A stretch of DNA of 64,000 nt from Thiocapsa rosea. GTDB lineage: Bacteria > Pseudomonadota > Gammaproteobacteria > Chromatiales > Chromatiaceae. Of this stretch, positions 1 to 8,455 are shown piece after piece (position 1 is the first letter of the stretch; every line of letters starts with the position of its first letter). The stretch is from positions 4,134,501 to 4,198,500 of the forward strand of contig NZ_RBXL01000001.1 in NCBI RefSeq assembly GCF_003634315.1. Direction: 5' to 3'. The translations under genes and the position numbers were made by a program. The notes below the pieces were generated by a model, which did not search any database, was not told the DNA's origin, and worked only from the letters and a program-made list of their open reading frames with translations.

Positions 1-866
1 TTGACGACGTTCCAGCCGGCGCCGCGGAAGACGGCTTCGAGCTCCTGGATGATCTTGCCGTTGCCGCGTACCGGGCCGTCGAGACGCTGCAGGTTGCAGT
101 TGACGACGAACACCAGGTTATCGAGACGTTCGCGTGCCGCCAAGGAGATGGCGCCCAGCGATTCGGGCTCGTCCATCTCGCCGTCGCCCAGGAAGGCCCA
201 GACCTTACGCTCGCTCGTGTTGACCAGCTCCCGGTCGTTCAGATAGCGCATGAAGCGCGCCTGGTAGATGGCCATCAGTGGACCCAACCCCATCGAGACG
301 GTCGGGAACTGCCAGAAGTTGGGCATCAACCAAGGGTGTGGATAGGAGGACAAGCCGTTGCCGTCGACCTCCTGGCGGAAGTTGTAGAGCTGCTCCTCGC
401 TGATGCGTCCCTCCAGGAACGCGCGGGCATAGATGCCGGGCGCCGCGTGACCTTGGAAGAAGATCAGGTCTCCGCCGTGATCCTTGTCGCGCGCACGGAA
501 GAAGTGGTTGTAGCCCACGTCGACGAGGGTGGCGGAGGAGGCGAAGCTCGAGATGTGCCCCCCGAGCTCGGTCGAGAGCCGGTTCGCCTGCACCACCATG
601 GCCATGGCGTTCCAGCGCACGAAGGAGCGAATGCGTCGCTCCATGGCGCGATCGCCGGGGAAGCGCTCCTGCTGCTGCACCGGAATGGTGTTCACATAGG
701 CGGTGTTGGCGGTGAACGGGAGATAAGCCCCCGAACGGCGCGCCTTGTCGATCAGTCGCTCGAGCAAAAAGTGGGCGCGCTCGACGCCTTCGTTCTCGAG
801 CACGGCCTCGAGCGAATCGAGCCATTCCTGTGTCTCTTGGGGATCGATATCGGGCTTGTTGGTCAT
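1..866 (-). CDS. aceE: pyruvate dehydrogenase E1 component, N-terminal part
   Basis: Thiamine-diphosphate-dependent E1 subunit of the pyruvate dehydrogenase complex (homodimeric AceE type), which decarboxylates pyruvate and passes the acetyl group to the E2 lipoyl domain. The gene runs off the left edge, so only about 288 N-terminal residues are visible. Reading on the minus strand from the ATG at 866 gives a protein starting [20 protein letters not shown] and containing the family blocks [62 protein letters not shown] and [14 protein letters not shown]; the last holds the GDG start of the ThDP/Mg binding motif. The E2/E3 genes would lie to the left, outside the window. Family identity is recognised from these conserved blocks and is secure. 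Confidence 0.96.
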   Translation of the reverse strand, partial: MTNKPDIDPQETQEWLDSLEAVLENEGVERAHFLLERLIDKARRSGAYLPFTANTAYVNTIPVQQQERFPGDRAMERRIRSFVRWNAMAMVVQANRLSTELGGHISSFASSATLVDVGYNHFFRARDKDHGGDLIFFQGHAAPGIYARAFLEGRISEEQLYNFRQEVDGNGLSSYPHPWLMPNFWQFPTVSMGLGPLMAIYQARFMRYLNDRELVNTSERKVWAFLGDGEMDEPESLGAISLAARERLDNLVFVVNCNLQRLDGPVRGNGKIIQELEAVFRGAGWNVV

Positions 867-1017
867 GTTGTTTCCCGGAAGCGGTCGAAGCGGTCGGCAC
901 GGGCAAAGCGCGGATTATATCAGCGCTCGGAGTTTGCAATGGTGAGAATTTAGGGGGTCAATGTATGGTCGGGCGTTGGTCAGTAGCTGCCGGCCTCCAG
1001 CTGCCGGCCTCCTGCCG

Positions 1018-1044
1018 TCAGCTATCAGCTATCAGCTATCAGCT
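1018..1044. repeat. short tandem heptamer TCAGCTA
   Basis: Just under four copies of TCAGCTA in the 262-bp space between the divergent-facing ends of aceE (start) and the DUF29 gene (stop). Just upstream, GCTGCCGGCCTCC also occurs twice. The space holds no convincing ORF. The repeat may be a slippage product; no function is evident. Confidence 0.85.
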
Positions 1045-1128
1045 TTCTGCTTCTTGCGTTCGGCCTTCGTTCTCCGGCCTCAGGCGATCGACATGCCTCG
1101 TGAGCCCACGTTGCCGGAACCTTGGGGG

Positions 1129-1575
1129 TCATGGCTCGTTCGGGTAGAAATCGAAATCAAGGATCTCGTCGATTGCGTAGGGGCAAGATCGGGGAAACCG
1201 CTCGGGGCCCAACAGGGTCTCGCGCACGGTGATGTCCACGGCGTCCGGGTAGGCATCGTCGATGGCCTCCGGCACGTAGGGCTTCACGCTGGGGCTTGAC
1301 TGGATCTGACGCTGAATCTGCTTGCGCTGCTCGATGATGCTGCTGCGCCAGCCCGTACTTCGGTAGGCCGGCTGAAATTGCCGCTTCAACAGGTGGGCCA
1401 GCAGAATGACCAAGCGATTCGCGATCTCGTTGCGCTCTTTCTTCCCCATGCTGTCCAGCTCCTCCGCCAGATCGTCCGTGTTCACCTCGTCGAAGCGATG
1501 CTGGCGGATCAATTCCGCAGCCTTCAGCGTCCAGGCGTGGAAATCGGTCTTGTAGAGCTCTGAGAGTGCACTCAT
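1129..1575 (-). CDS. DUF29 family protein
   Basis: A 148-residue protein with the DUF29 layout: an N-terminal ELYKTDFHAW motif, the acidic helix EELDSMGKKERNEIANRLVI, a LLAHLLKRQFQP helix and a C-terminal part ending CPYAIDEILDFDFYPNE. DUF29 proteins are small, helical, of unknown function, and abundant in cyanobacteria and purple sulfur bacteria. I chose the ATG at 1575 because the family begins there; the frame stays open about 35 codons further upstream but that sequence lies over the end of cobM. It ends up 10 bp downstream of the cobM stop on the same strand, so co-transcription with cobM is possible, though no functional link is known. Confidence 0.85.
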   Translation of the reverse strand: MSALSELYKTDFHAWTLKAAELIRQHRFDEVNTDDLAEELDSMGKKERNEIANRLVILLAHLLKRQFQPAYRSTGWRSSIIEQRKQIQRQIQSSPSVKPYVPEAIDDAYPDAVDITVRETLLGPERFPRSCPYAIDEILDFDFYPNEP

Positions 1576-1585
1576 CGCGGGGTCC

Positions 1586-2374
1586 TCAAGTCTCGGGTGT
1601 CCACTCGGCGCGGCGAAAGCCGTGGCCGAACTCGGGGGCGTAGAGTCGGGACATTGCGATGTCGGTGCGCGCGCGTGCACCCAGGGCCGGGCTTGCCAGG
1701 ATCATGGCCTGGCGGTCGATCCCTGCAGTGCGACACTGCTCGGCAATGTCGGCGAGCGTTCCACGCAGGACGCGCTCCTCGCCCGGCCAGGTCGCCTTCT
1801 CCACGACGACCATGGGCGCGGAGTCCGGCCAACCGGCGCTGCGTAGCGCGTCGATGACCGCATCGATGTGGGCGATCGAGAGAAAGATGCAGAGCGAGCA
1901 ACGATGGCGCGCCAAGGCGTCGAGCGACTCGCGCTCGGGCATCGGTGTGCGTCCCTCGATGCGGGTGAGGATGACCGTTTGGGTCACCTCCGGGAGGGTC
2001 AGTGTCTCGCCCGCGGCCGCTGCCGAGGCCATCGCCGAGGAGACGCCGGGCACGATCCCGACCGGGATGCCGGCGCGGTCCAAAGGCCCAGCCACCTCGG
2101 CCAGCGCGCCGTAGAGCGCCGGATCGCCGGTCTGAAGTCGCACTATCGTCTCGTGATGCTTGGCCCGATCCATCAGCCAGCCCGTGATCTCGCTGATGTC
2201 CATGCCCTTGGAGTCGGCGATGTCGCAGCCGGGCGACGCCCATTGCAGGGCAGCCCTGGAGACGAGCGATCCGGCGTAGAGGACGGCTCCGGCCTCGCCC
2301 AATAGGCGGCTGCCGCGGACCGTGATCAAATCGGCCGCACCCGGACCGGCGCCGACGAACCAGACCTTACCCAT
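1586..2374 (-). CDS. cobM: precorrin-4 C11-methyltransferase
   Basis: SAM-dependent methyltransferase of corrin-ring synthesis (CobM/CbiF), 262 residues, about the usual length. It opens with MGKVWFVGAGPGAADLITVR, the glycine-rich SAM-binding start of this tetrapyrrole methylase family. Further signatures are YAGSLV, the RLQTGDPALYGA motif, GIPVGIVPGVSS and the TLPEVTQTVILTRIEGRTPMP segment that distinguishes precorrin-4 enzymes from CobA or CobI. The ATG at 2374 fits the family N-terminus; the frame is open 80 codons upstream but that part is not family-like. It is divergent from cbiA, with about 190 bp between the starts that probably hold both promoters. It acts in the cytoplasm in cobalamin synthesis. 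No frame damage seen. Confidence 0.95.
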   Translation of the reverse strand: MGKVWFVGAGPGAADLITVRGSRLLGEAGAVLYAGSLVSRAALQWASPGCDIADSKGMDISEITGWLMDRAKHHETIVRLQTGDPALYGALAEVAGPLDRAGIPVGIVPGVSSAMASAAAAGETLTLPEVTQTVILTRIEGRTPMPERESLDALARHRCSLCIFLSIAHIDAVIDALRSAGWPDSAPMVVVEKATWPGEERVLRGTLADIAEQCRTAGIDRQAMILASPALGARARTDIAMSRLYAPEFGHGFRRAEWTPET

Positions 2375-2565
2375 ACCGAAGCTTGCCCATATCAACCTTA
2401 CCCATAACAGTGTTCTCGCTGCCGAAGCGCGGTGAGTTGCATCGGCGAAGCGGCTTCCAGCATGATGCCTCGAACCGACAGGATAGATGGGCGGTCGATC
2501 GGGGCGCAATGCGTCCAGGTGCGCTCGTTCGTCGTCTTCAACACGGCCGAATCGACGCGTAAGCC

Positions 2566-3864
2566 ATGACCGTTGCCAGAACCTGTCCCGCGCTTTTCCT
2601 CGCCGCTCCCGCATCCGGTCAAGGCAAAACGACCTTGGTCGCCGCGCTGGCGCGCCATCACCGCAACCAAGGGCGGCGGGTGCGGGTCTTCAAGACCGGG
2701 CCGGATTTCTTGGACCCCATGATCCTCGGCCGGGCCGCCGGGGCGCCGGTCGAGTCTCTTGATCTGTGGATGGTCGGCGAGACCGACTCGAGGCGCAAGC
2801 TCTACGCGGCCGCCGGCGCGGCGGATCTCATCCTGATCGAAGGGGCGATGGGGCTCTTCGACGGCACCCCGTCCGGTGCCGACCTCGCGCAGACCTTCGG
2901 TGTCCCGGTGGCGGTGCTGATCGATGCCGGCGGCATGGGCCAGACCTTCGGTGCACTCGCGCTCGGCTTGGCCCGTTATCGGCCGAGCCTCCCGTTCGCA
3001 GGCGTCATCGCCAACCGGGTCGCCAGTGCGCGTCATGTCGAGATGCTCGCGGCCGGTATGCCGGAAGACGTTCCCTTTCTCGGCGCGCTGCCGCGGGTGG
3101 ATGAGGCGACGCTGCCCAGCCGACACCTGGGCCTGGTCCAGGCCGGTGAGATCGCCGATCTGGATGCGCGCCTCGACGCTGCAGCGCAGGTGATCGCCGA
3201 CACCGACTTGGCCCGGCTGCCGGGTCCGGTACGTTTCGATCCCCCCGCCGGGGAAGCCCCGGACGTGCCGCCACTGCTGAGCGGTCGCAAGATCGGCGTC
3301 GCCCGCGATGCCGCCTTCAGCTTCATCTATCCGGAGAATCTGGACCTACTCCGTGCGATGGGCGCCGAATGGGTCGAGTTCTCCCCGCTCGCCGACACCG
3401 CCGTGGTCGCCGACGCCATCTACCTGCCCGGCGGATATCCCGAGCTGCATCTGTCGCGATTGGCGGGGAATCGTGCGATGAAGGAGTCCCTGCAGGCACA
3501 TGCGAGCGCCGGTCGGCCGATCTATGCCGAATGCGGCGGCATGCTCTACCTGCTCGAGTCACTGCTCGATCGCGACGGCGAGTGCGGCACCATGGTCGGC
3601 CTGCTGCCGGGGCAGGCGCGCTTGATGCCGCGTTTGGTCGGCTTGGGTCTCGAGTCGATCGACCTGCCCGGGGGTGAGGTGCGCGGGCACAGTTTCCATC
3701 ATTCAGCCTTGGAGACCCCGATGACGCCGACCTGCTCCGGACGGCGTCGCTCGGACGGACAGCCGGGGGAGCCCTTCTATCGGCTCGGTCCGGTGCGGGC
3801 GAGCTACCTTCATCTCTACTTTCCTTCCGCGCCGGAGGCTGCCGCGGCCTTGTTTCTGAGCTGA
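2566..3864 (+). CDS. cbiA: cobyrinate a,c-diamide synthase
   Basis: CbiA/CobB-type amidotransferase that amidates the a and c side chains of cobyrinate using glutamine and ATP. The 432-residue protein has the N-terminal ATP-binding domain with P-loop APASGQGKTTL (Lys21), the TGPDFLDP and EGAMGLFDG motifs, and a C-terminal class I glutamine amidotransferase domain with the nucleophile Cys323 in YAECGGMLYL and His416 in SYLHLYF. PGGYPELH is also present. Length and motif order are normal. It faces away from cobM and is the last recognisable gene before the T6SS block; other cobalamin genes (cbiZ, cbiB) reappear near 52-54 kb. The start ATG at 2566 gives the expected short leader before the P-loop. 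Confidence 0.95.
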   Translation: MTVARTCPALFLAAPASGQGKTTLVAALARHHRNQGRRVRVFKTGPDFLDPMILGRAAGAPVESLDLWMVGETDSRRKLYAAAGAADLILIEGAMGLFDGTPSGADLAQTFGVPVAVLIDAGGMGQTFGALALGLARYRPSLPFAGVIANRVASARHVEMLAAGMPEDVPFLGALPRVDEATLPSRHLGLVQAGEIADLDARLDAAAQVIADTDLARLPGPVRFDPPAGEAPDVPPLLSGRKIGVARDAAFSFIYPENLDLLRAMGAEWVEFSPLADTAVVADAIYLPGGYPELHLSRLAGNRAMKESLQAHASAGRPIYAECGGMLYLLESLLDRDGECGTMVGLLPGQARLMPRLVGLGLESIDLPGGEVRGHSFHHSALETPMTPTCSGRRRSDGQPGEPFYRLGPVRASYLHLYFPSAPEAAAALFLS

Positions 3865-4271
3865 GGGTTGTTTTCCGTCGATTCCAACGACGACTCCGTT
3901 CCCGATCGGGTCGCGGGGCGATGATGTCAATTCAAGCAGGATCATCGATCTCTCTTCGGTGCTCTTGACAGTCGTGCTCGCAGCGCCTAGTTTTAATTCC
4001 TGAGACACTCTGTTGGTTTTCGGCCATGCATCCCGACGGTTCTCGATAGCAGCGAGGCGGAAGTAGGCCAGCCTGGATCCGTTTCGCAGTGCTTTTCGCG
4101 ACAAGTGCGACCTCGAGAGGTGAGTTGCCGGGTCCCGGGGCCTTGTGTTCGGAGGCGGTGCCCCGCCGATTACGCCCCGTGAATTCGACACTGCCTTCGC
4201 GTTTCATCGGCGATTGCGTTTCCAATCGCTAGGGTTCCGGTTTATCCACTCAGGCTCGGTGTATAGACACG
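3865..4271 (+). other. intergenic region upstream of the T6SS genes
   Basis: A 407-bp stretch between cbiA and tssA with no ORF of coding character on either strand. It holds one good -35 candidate (listed separately). I see no clear terminator hairpin after cbiA and no -24/-12 sigma-54 pair. If the T6SS block was inserted next to cbiA, the left boundary should lie here. Confidence 0.6.
3965..3993 (+). promoter_or_regulatory. candidate sigma-70 promoter for tssA
   Basis: A perfect TTGACA at 3965-3970, a 17-base spacer, then TAGTTT at 3988-3993, which matches only three bases of the -10 consensus. It points to tssA about 280 bp downstream, so it would give a long leader. Weak evidence, not tested. 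Confidence 0.3.
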
Positions 4272-5315
4272 ATGAATGGGCTGGACCTTGACGCACTGCT
4301 CCAGCCGGTCTCCGCCGATTCTCCAGCCGGCGACGATCTCGAGTACGACTCTGAATTTCTGGCGATGGTGCAGGCTGCCGCAGGCACACCCGAGCGGCGC
4401 ATGGGCGAGAGCCTGGTTCCCGCGGAGGATCCGGATTGGTCCGCGGTTCGGGCACTGGCTCTACGTCTCTTGGCACGCTCGAAGGATCTGCGTTCCGCCG
4501 TCTTCCTCACGCGTGCCCTGATGCACATGGAGGGGCTCGCTGGCTTGAGTCAAGGGCTTCGGCTCCTGAGTGGGTTGGTGGTGGAATTCTGGGACAGCCT
4601 TCACCCTCAACTCGACCCCGATGACAACCTGGATCCCGGCATCCGGCTCAACGCGTTGCTCGCACTCTGCGAGCTGGACACCATGCTTCGGCCGCTGCGC
4701 GCAACCCCTCTGATCCGCTCCCGGATCTTCGGAGTCATCACGTATCGCGATATCGAGGTCGCCGAGGGCAAGGCGGCAGCGCCTCGGGATGCGCAGCCAT
4801 TCGACGGCACAGCGATTGCCGCGGCCTTCCGGGACTGCGATCCGGAGGAGCTGAGTGCAGCCGCGCTCGGTGCGACCGCCTCTCTTTCCGAGGTGCGCGG
4901 ACTCGGCGAGGCGCTTGCCAAGCATGTCCCGTCGCACCTCATGCCGAATCTCGAGCCGCTGACGGCGCTGCTTTCCGCGATTCAGGGCCTCTTGCAGGCG
5001 CGTCTCGGCGAACGCCGCCCCGGGCCGGATGCCGATGTCCAACTCGGCGCCGATGCGGCAGCCGAGCCGGAACAACCGTCCGTGTCGACCGCGGGAGGTG
5101 TCCATGCCCAGATCCGCTCGCGCGAGGATGTGGTCCAGTCGTTGGACCGACTCTGCGACTACTACCTTCGCAACGAGCCATCGAGCCCCGTACCCTTGTT
5201 GCTGAAGCGTGCAAGACGGCTCGTGACCGGCAACTTCGTCGATATCGTGCGAGACCTTGCGCCCGATGCCTTACCCCAGATCCAGAAGGTGTGCGGTATC
5301 GACGACAAGAGCTGA
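4272..5315 (+). CDS. tssA: T6SS protein TssA (ImpA)
   Basis: TssA organises baseplate assembly and sheath polymerisation in type VI secretion. The 347-residue protein starts LDLDALLQPVSADSPAGDDL, the hallmark of the ImpA N-terminal domain, followed by DPDWSAVRALALRLLARSKD and the GLRLLSGLVVEFWDSLHPQL segment. The C-terminus (RSREDVVQSLDRLCDYYLRN, PVPLLLKRA) matches the short TssA class like Pseudomonas TssA1, which is about the same length, rather than the long TssA2 forms. It is first in a run of same-strand T6SS genes. ATG at 4272 is the natural start. Confidence 0.94.
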   Translation: MNGLDLDALLQPVSADSPAGDDLEYDSEFLAMVQAAAGTPERRMGESLVPAEDPDWSAVRALALRLLARSKDLRSAVFLTRALMHMEGLAGLSQGLRLLSGLVVEFWDSLHPQLDPDDNLDPGIRLNALLALCELDTMLRPLRATPLIRSRIFGVITYRDIEVAEGKAAAPRDAQPFDGTAIAAAFRDCDPEELSAAALGATASLSEVRGLGEALAKHVPSHLMPNLEPLTALLSAIQGLLQARLGERRPGPDADVQLGADAAAEPEQPSVSTAGGVHAQIRSREDVVQSLDRLCDYYLRNEPSSPVPLLLKRARRLVTGNFVDIVRDLAPDALPQIQKVCGIDDKS

Positions 5316-5382
5316 AACCCGGCCTGCGGCCGCCTGCTGTTGACCCGAAGCCGCGGGCCCTTCCAGAGCGAGGAGACTCTCA

Positions 5383-5907
5383 GTGGCGAAAGAAAGCAGT
5401 CAGAAGTTCATCGCCCGCAATCGGGCGCCGCGGGTGCAGATCGAGTACGACGTCGAGCTCTACGGCGCCGAAAAGACCATCCAGCTGCCCTTTGTGATGG
5501 GCGTCCTCGCGGATCTCTCGGGCAAGCCCGTCGAGGCCCTTCCGCCGGTCGCCGATCGCAAGATGCTCGAGATCGACGTCGACAATTTCGACGATCGATT
5601 AAAGGCGATGAAGCCGCGCGTGGCCTTCCAGGTGCCCAACACCCTGACCGGGGAGGGCAACCTAAACGTCGAGCTGACCTTCGAGAGCATGGACGATTTC
5701 TCGCCTGCGGCGGTCGCGCGCAAGGTCGACGCCTTGAACAACCTGCTCAACGCGCGCTCGCAGCTCGCCAACCTCCTGACCTATATGGACGGCAAGAGCG
5801 GTGCCGAGGAGTTGATCGCCAAGGTGCTCCAGGATCCAAACCTATTGCAGGCCCTTGCCGCTGCGCCGAAGCCGGCGGATGAGCCGTCTCAGGCGGAGGA
5901 GAAGTAA
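5383..5907 (+). CDS. tssB: T6SS contractile sheath small subunit TssB (VipA)
   Basis: TssB pairs with TssC to form the contractile sheath around the Hcp tube. The 174-residue protein shows the conserved IEYDVELYGAEKTIQLPFVM and MGVLADLSG start, the DRKMLEIDVDNFDDRLKAMK segment, and the FESMDDFSP motif that contacts TssC. The start is a GTG at 5383, supported by a GAGGAG Shine-Dalgarno at 5370-5375 seven bases upstream. The gene lies 67 bp after tssA and directly before tssC, so it is almost certainly in the same operon. In systems with TagJ, as here, TssB is a reported binding partner of TagJ, linking the sheath to ClpV recycling. Confidence 0.96.
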   Translation: MAKESSQKFIARNRAPRVQIEYDVELYGAEKTIQLPFVMGVLADLSGKPVEALPPVADRKMLEIDVDNFDDRLKAMKPRVAFQVPNTLTGEGNLNVELTFESMDDFSPAAVARKVDALNNLLNARSQLANLLTYMDGKSGAEELIAKVLQDPNLLQALAAAPKPADEPSQAEEK

Positions 5908-5908
5908 G

Positions 5909-7408
5909 ATGGCCGAGACCGAGACCCAAGCGCAGGCCCCGCAGGGCGCAACTGCCGAGCCGATGGAGGCCGGTGCCTTTACCTCGCTGCTTCAGAAAGA
6001 GTTCAAGCCCCGCTCCGACCGGGCTCGCGAGGCGGTGGAGGGTGCGGTGCAGACCCTCGCAGCCCAGGCGCTCGAGAAGACCGCGCTCATCTCCGACGAC
6101 GCCGTGCGCACCATCGAGTCGATCATTGCCGAGATCGACCGCAAACTGACCGAGCAGGTCAACCTGATCCTGCATCACGCCGATTTCCAGCAGCTCGAAG
6201 GGAGCTGGCGCGGTCTGCATCATCTCGTGAACAACACCGAGACGGACGAGATGCTCAAGATCCGGGTCATGAACATCTCGAAAAAGGATCTGCACAAGTC
6301 CCTGAAGAAGTTCAAAGGGACCGCCTGGGACCAGAGTCCGATCTTCAAGAAGATCTATACGGAGGAATACAGCATGTTCGGCGGTGAGCCGTTCGGCTGT
6401 ATTGTCGGGGACTATTATTTCGATCACAGTCCCCCGGATGTGGAGCTGCTCGGCCAGATGGCGCAGATCTCCGCTGCTGCACATACCCCATTCATTGCCG
6501 GGGCGGACTCGGGGATCATGCAGATGGAGTCCTGGCAGGAGCTGAGCAATCCGCGCGATCTGACTAAGATCTTCCAAACCCCCGAATATGCCGCCTGGAA
6601 ATCGCTGCGTGAGTCCGAGGATTCGCGCTATATCGGGTTGGCCATGCCGCGCTTTCTGGCGCGCTTGCCCTACGGGGCGAAGACGGATCCGGTCGAGGAG
6701 TTTGACTTCGAGGAAGAGACCGGCTTGGGCGACCACAGTCGTTACGCTTGGTCCAACTCGGCTTATGCCATGGCCGTGAACATTAGCCGGGCGTTCAAGC
6801 TTTACGGGTGGTGCTCGCGTATCCGCGGTGTGGAGTCCGGGGGCGCTGTCGAGGGACTCCCGGTCCATACCTTCCCGAGCGACGACGGCGGCGTGGATAT
6901 GAAATGTCCGACCGAGATCGCCATCGACGACCGGCGCGAGGCGGAATTGGCCAAGAATGGCTTCATGCCCCTCATGCACAAGAAGAATACCGACTTCGCG
7001 GCCTTTATCGGCGCACAGTCGCTGCAAAAGCCCTTCGAGTACGACGACCCGGATGCGACCGCCAACGCCAATCTGTCGGCCCGTCTGCCCTATCTCTTCG
7101 CAGTCTGCCGTTTCGCGCACTATTTGAAGGCGATCGTGCGCGACAAGATCGGGTCCTTCAAGGAGCGCGACGACATGGAGAAGTGGCTCAACAAATGGAT
7201 CAACAAGTATGTCGAGCCGAATCCAGCGAACGCCTCGGAGGTCGACAAGGCCCGTAAGCCGCTGGCGGCTGCGCAGGTCGTGGTCACGGAGGTCGAAGGC
7301 AATCCGGGGTATTACAACTCGGTCTTCTATCTGAGACCGCACTACCAGCTCGAAGGCTTGACCGTCTCACTGCGGTTGGTCTCGAAGCTACCTTCGCAGA
7401 AGACTTAA
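5909..7408 (+). CDS. tssC: T6SS contractile sheath large subunit TssC (VipB)
   Basis: Large sheath subunit, 499 residues, normal length. Recognisable blocks include LTEQVNLILHHADFQQLEGS, WRGLHHLVNNTETDEMLKIR, EEYSMFGGEPFG, RYIGLAMPRFLARLPYG and the C-terminal YYNSVFYLRPHYQLEGLTVS. The ATG at 5909 follows the tssB stop by one base; the frame is open 18 codons further upstream but inside tssB. Its TAA stop (7406-7408) lies inside a TTAAACCGCG repeat end, so the 3' boundary of the gene coincides with the start of a dispersed repeat. It works with TssB as sheath, contracts to push Hcp/VgrG, and is recycled by ClpV. Confidence 0.97.
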   Translation: MAETETQAQAPQGATAEPMEAGAFTSLLQKEFKPRSDRAREAVEGAVQTLAAQALEKTALISDDAVRTIESIIAEIDRKLTEQVNLILHHADFQQLEGSWRGLHHLVNNTETDEMLKIRVMNISKKDLHKSLKKFKGTAWDQSPIFKKIYTEEYSMFGGEPFGCIVGDYYFDHSPPDVELLGQMAQISAAAHTPFIAGADSGIMQMESWQELSNPRDLTKIFQTPEYAAWKSLRESEDSRYIGLAMPRFLARLPYGAKTDPVEEFDFEEETGLGDHSRYAWSNSAYAMAVNISRAFKLYGWCSRIRGVESGGAVEGLPVHTFPSDDGGVDMKCPTEIAIDDRREAELAKNGFMPLMHKKNTDFAAFIGAQSLQKPFEYDDPDATANANLSARLPYLFAVCRFAHYLKAIVRDKIGSFKERDDMEKWLNKWINKYVEPNPANASEVDKARKPLAAAQVVVTEVEGNPGYYNSVFYLRPHYQLEGLTVSLRLVSKLPSQKT

Positions 7409-7596
7409 ACCGCGCCCGGCGCGGTATGCGATGGTTTTGGATGGGATCGGCCCTGGCGGACTTGACAACCGCTGGAGCCGGCGCGGTTTAAGGTATTAAA
7501 AAATATATTATTTTAAACCGCGCACAGCTAAGGGCGGGGGATGCACCAAACGTCGAACTCACTTGAGAAAGAGCATCTCGCTCTGGACGCGGTTTA
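7405..7596. repeat. 192-bp composite palindromic repeat, copy 1 (upstream of hcp)
   Basis: Two units separated by an AT-rich linker. Unit A (7405-7491, 87 bp) begins TTAAACCGCGCC and ends GGCGCGGTTTAA, an inverted terminal repeat. Unit B (7513-7596, 84 bp) begins TTAAACCGCG and ends GGACGCGGTTTA. The linker contains AAAAAATATATTATTT. The same A-linker-B arrangement recurs at 8190-8381, and unit B recurs inverted at 54416-54501. The left end supplies the tssC stop codon. In RNA the ends of each unit could pair into a long hairpin between tssC and hcp. Confidence 0.88.
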
Positions 7597-7704
7597 GCAC
7601 ACGGAGGGCAGACGCAGGTTTGTCAGGGAATCGGTGACTCCACAAGCCGATGGTTGAAGGCGTCGGCAAACAACATTCCTGGTCAAGAAACGAGGAGGTT
7701 TGTT

Positions 7705-8193
7705 ATGGCCGTTGATATGTTCCTGAAGATCGAAGGCATCGATGGCGAAAGCAGCGACGATGCCCATGATAAGTGGATCGAAATCCTGAGCTTCAGTCAC
7801 GGTGTATCGCAGCCCGTCTCGGGTGCCAGCGCGACGGGTGGGCGCACCGGCGGACGAGCCGATTTCCAAAATCTCGCGGTGGCCAAGACCATCGACAATG
7901 CAACACCGGATCTCAACATCAAGTGTGCGAGGGGCGATCACATCCCGAAGGTCGAGCTTGAACTGTGTTTGGCTACCGGCGACAAGCATACCTTCATGAA
8001 GTACACCCTGGAGGATTGCATCGTGACCTCCGTGTCGCCCGGCGGCAGTAGTGGCGACGAGATCAAACCGATCGAGCAGGTCACCTTCGCCTACGGCAAG
8101 ATCAAGTGGGAGTACACACCGATCGACCATACCGGTCAGCCCGGCTCAGCGACGGACCGGACCTGGAACCTTGAGACCAATAAGCAGGATTAA
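7705..8193 (+). CDS. hcp: T6SS tube protein Hcp (TssD)
   Basis: Hcp hexamers stack into the inner tube that is expelled with VgrG. The 162-residue protein begins MAVDMFLKIEGIDGESSDD and carries the Hcp1-family features EILSFSHGVSQPVS, GGRADFQNLAVAKTIDNATP, KVELELCLATGDKHTF and EQVTFAYGKIKWEY. The ATG at 7705 has a strong GAGGAGG ribosome site a few bases upstream; an earlier in-frame ATG at 7654 has none and is rejected. hcp sits alone between two 192-bp repeats, and its TAA stop (8191-8193) is part of the right-hand repeat. This isolation may let Hcp, needed in large amounts, be expressed or processed separately from the sheath and baseplate genes. Confidence 0.97.
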   Translation: MAVDMFLKIEGIDGESSDDAHDKWIEILSFSHGVSQPVSGASATGGRTGGRADFQNLAVAKTIDNATPDLNIKCARGDHIPKVELELCLATGDKHTFMKYTLEDCIVTSVSPGGSSGDEIKPIEQVTFAYGKIKWEYTPIDHTGQPGSATDRTWNLETNKQD

Positions 8194-8381
8194 ACCGCGC
8201 CCAATGCGGTATGCGATGTTTGTGGATGGGATCGGCCCCGGCAGAATTGATGATCGCTGGAGCCGGCGCGGTTTAAGATATTCAAGAATCTATTATTTTA
8301 AACCGCGTCCCGCCTAAGGGCTGTGGATGCAACAAGCGTCGAACTTAATCGAAAATCAGCATCTCGCTCTGGACGCGGTTT
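8190..8381. repeat. 192-bp composite palindromic repeat, copy 2 (downstream of hcp)
   Basis: Direct second copy of the 7405-7596 element. By eye the A unit (8190-8276) differs from copy 1 at 11 of 87 positions and keeps the same TTAAACCGCGCC and GGCGCGGTTTAA ends. The B unit (8298-8381) keeps GCATCTCGCTCTGGACGCGG exactly but has diverged in its middle. The left end supplies the hcp stop codon. Divergence between copies shows the duplication is not recent. Confidence 0.88.
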
Positions 8382-8455
8382 GGGTCGATGGGGCATGCGT
8401 AACCACTGAGGTCTGAGTGCGCCGGGTACCTGATGTCCGGCGCCGGGAGTTGCCC

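Noticed and set aside
205-939. 244-codon minus-strand frame over the aceE region
   Set aside because: It is another frame of the same strand as aceE; the aceE frame itself shows long conserved E1 blocks and starts at 866.
3865-4271. Sigma-54 promoter (-24 GG / -12 GC) before tssA
   Set aside because: Many T6SS operons use sigma-54, but no TGGCAC-N5-TTGC-like pair was found here.
5747-7342. 531-codon open frame on the minus strand opposite tssB/tssC
   Set aside because: Shadow of tssC. No family features and no ribosome site.
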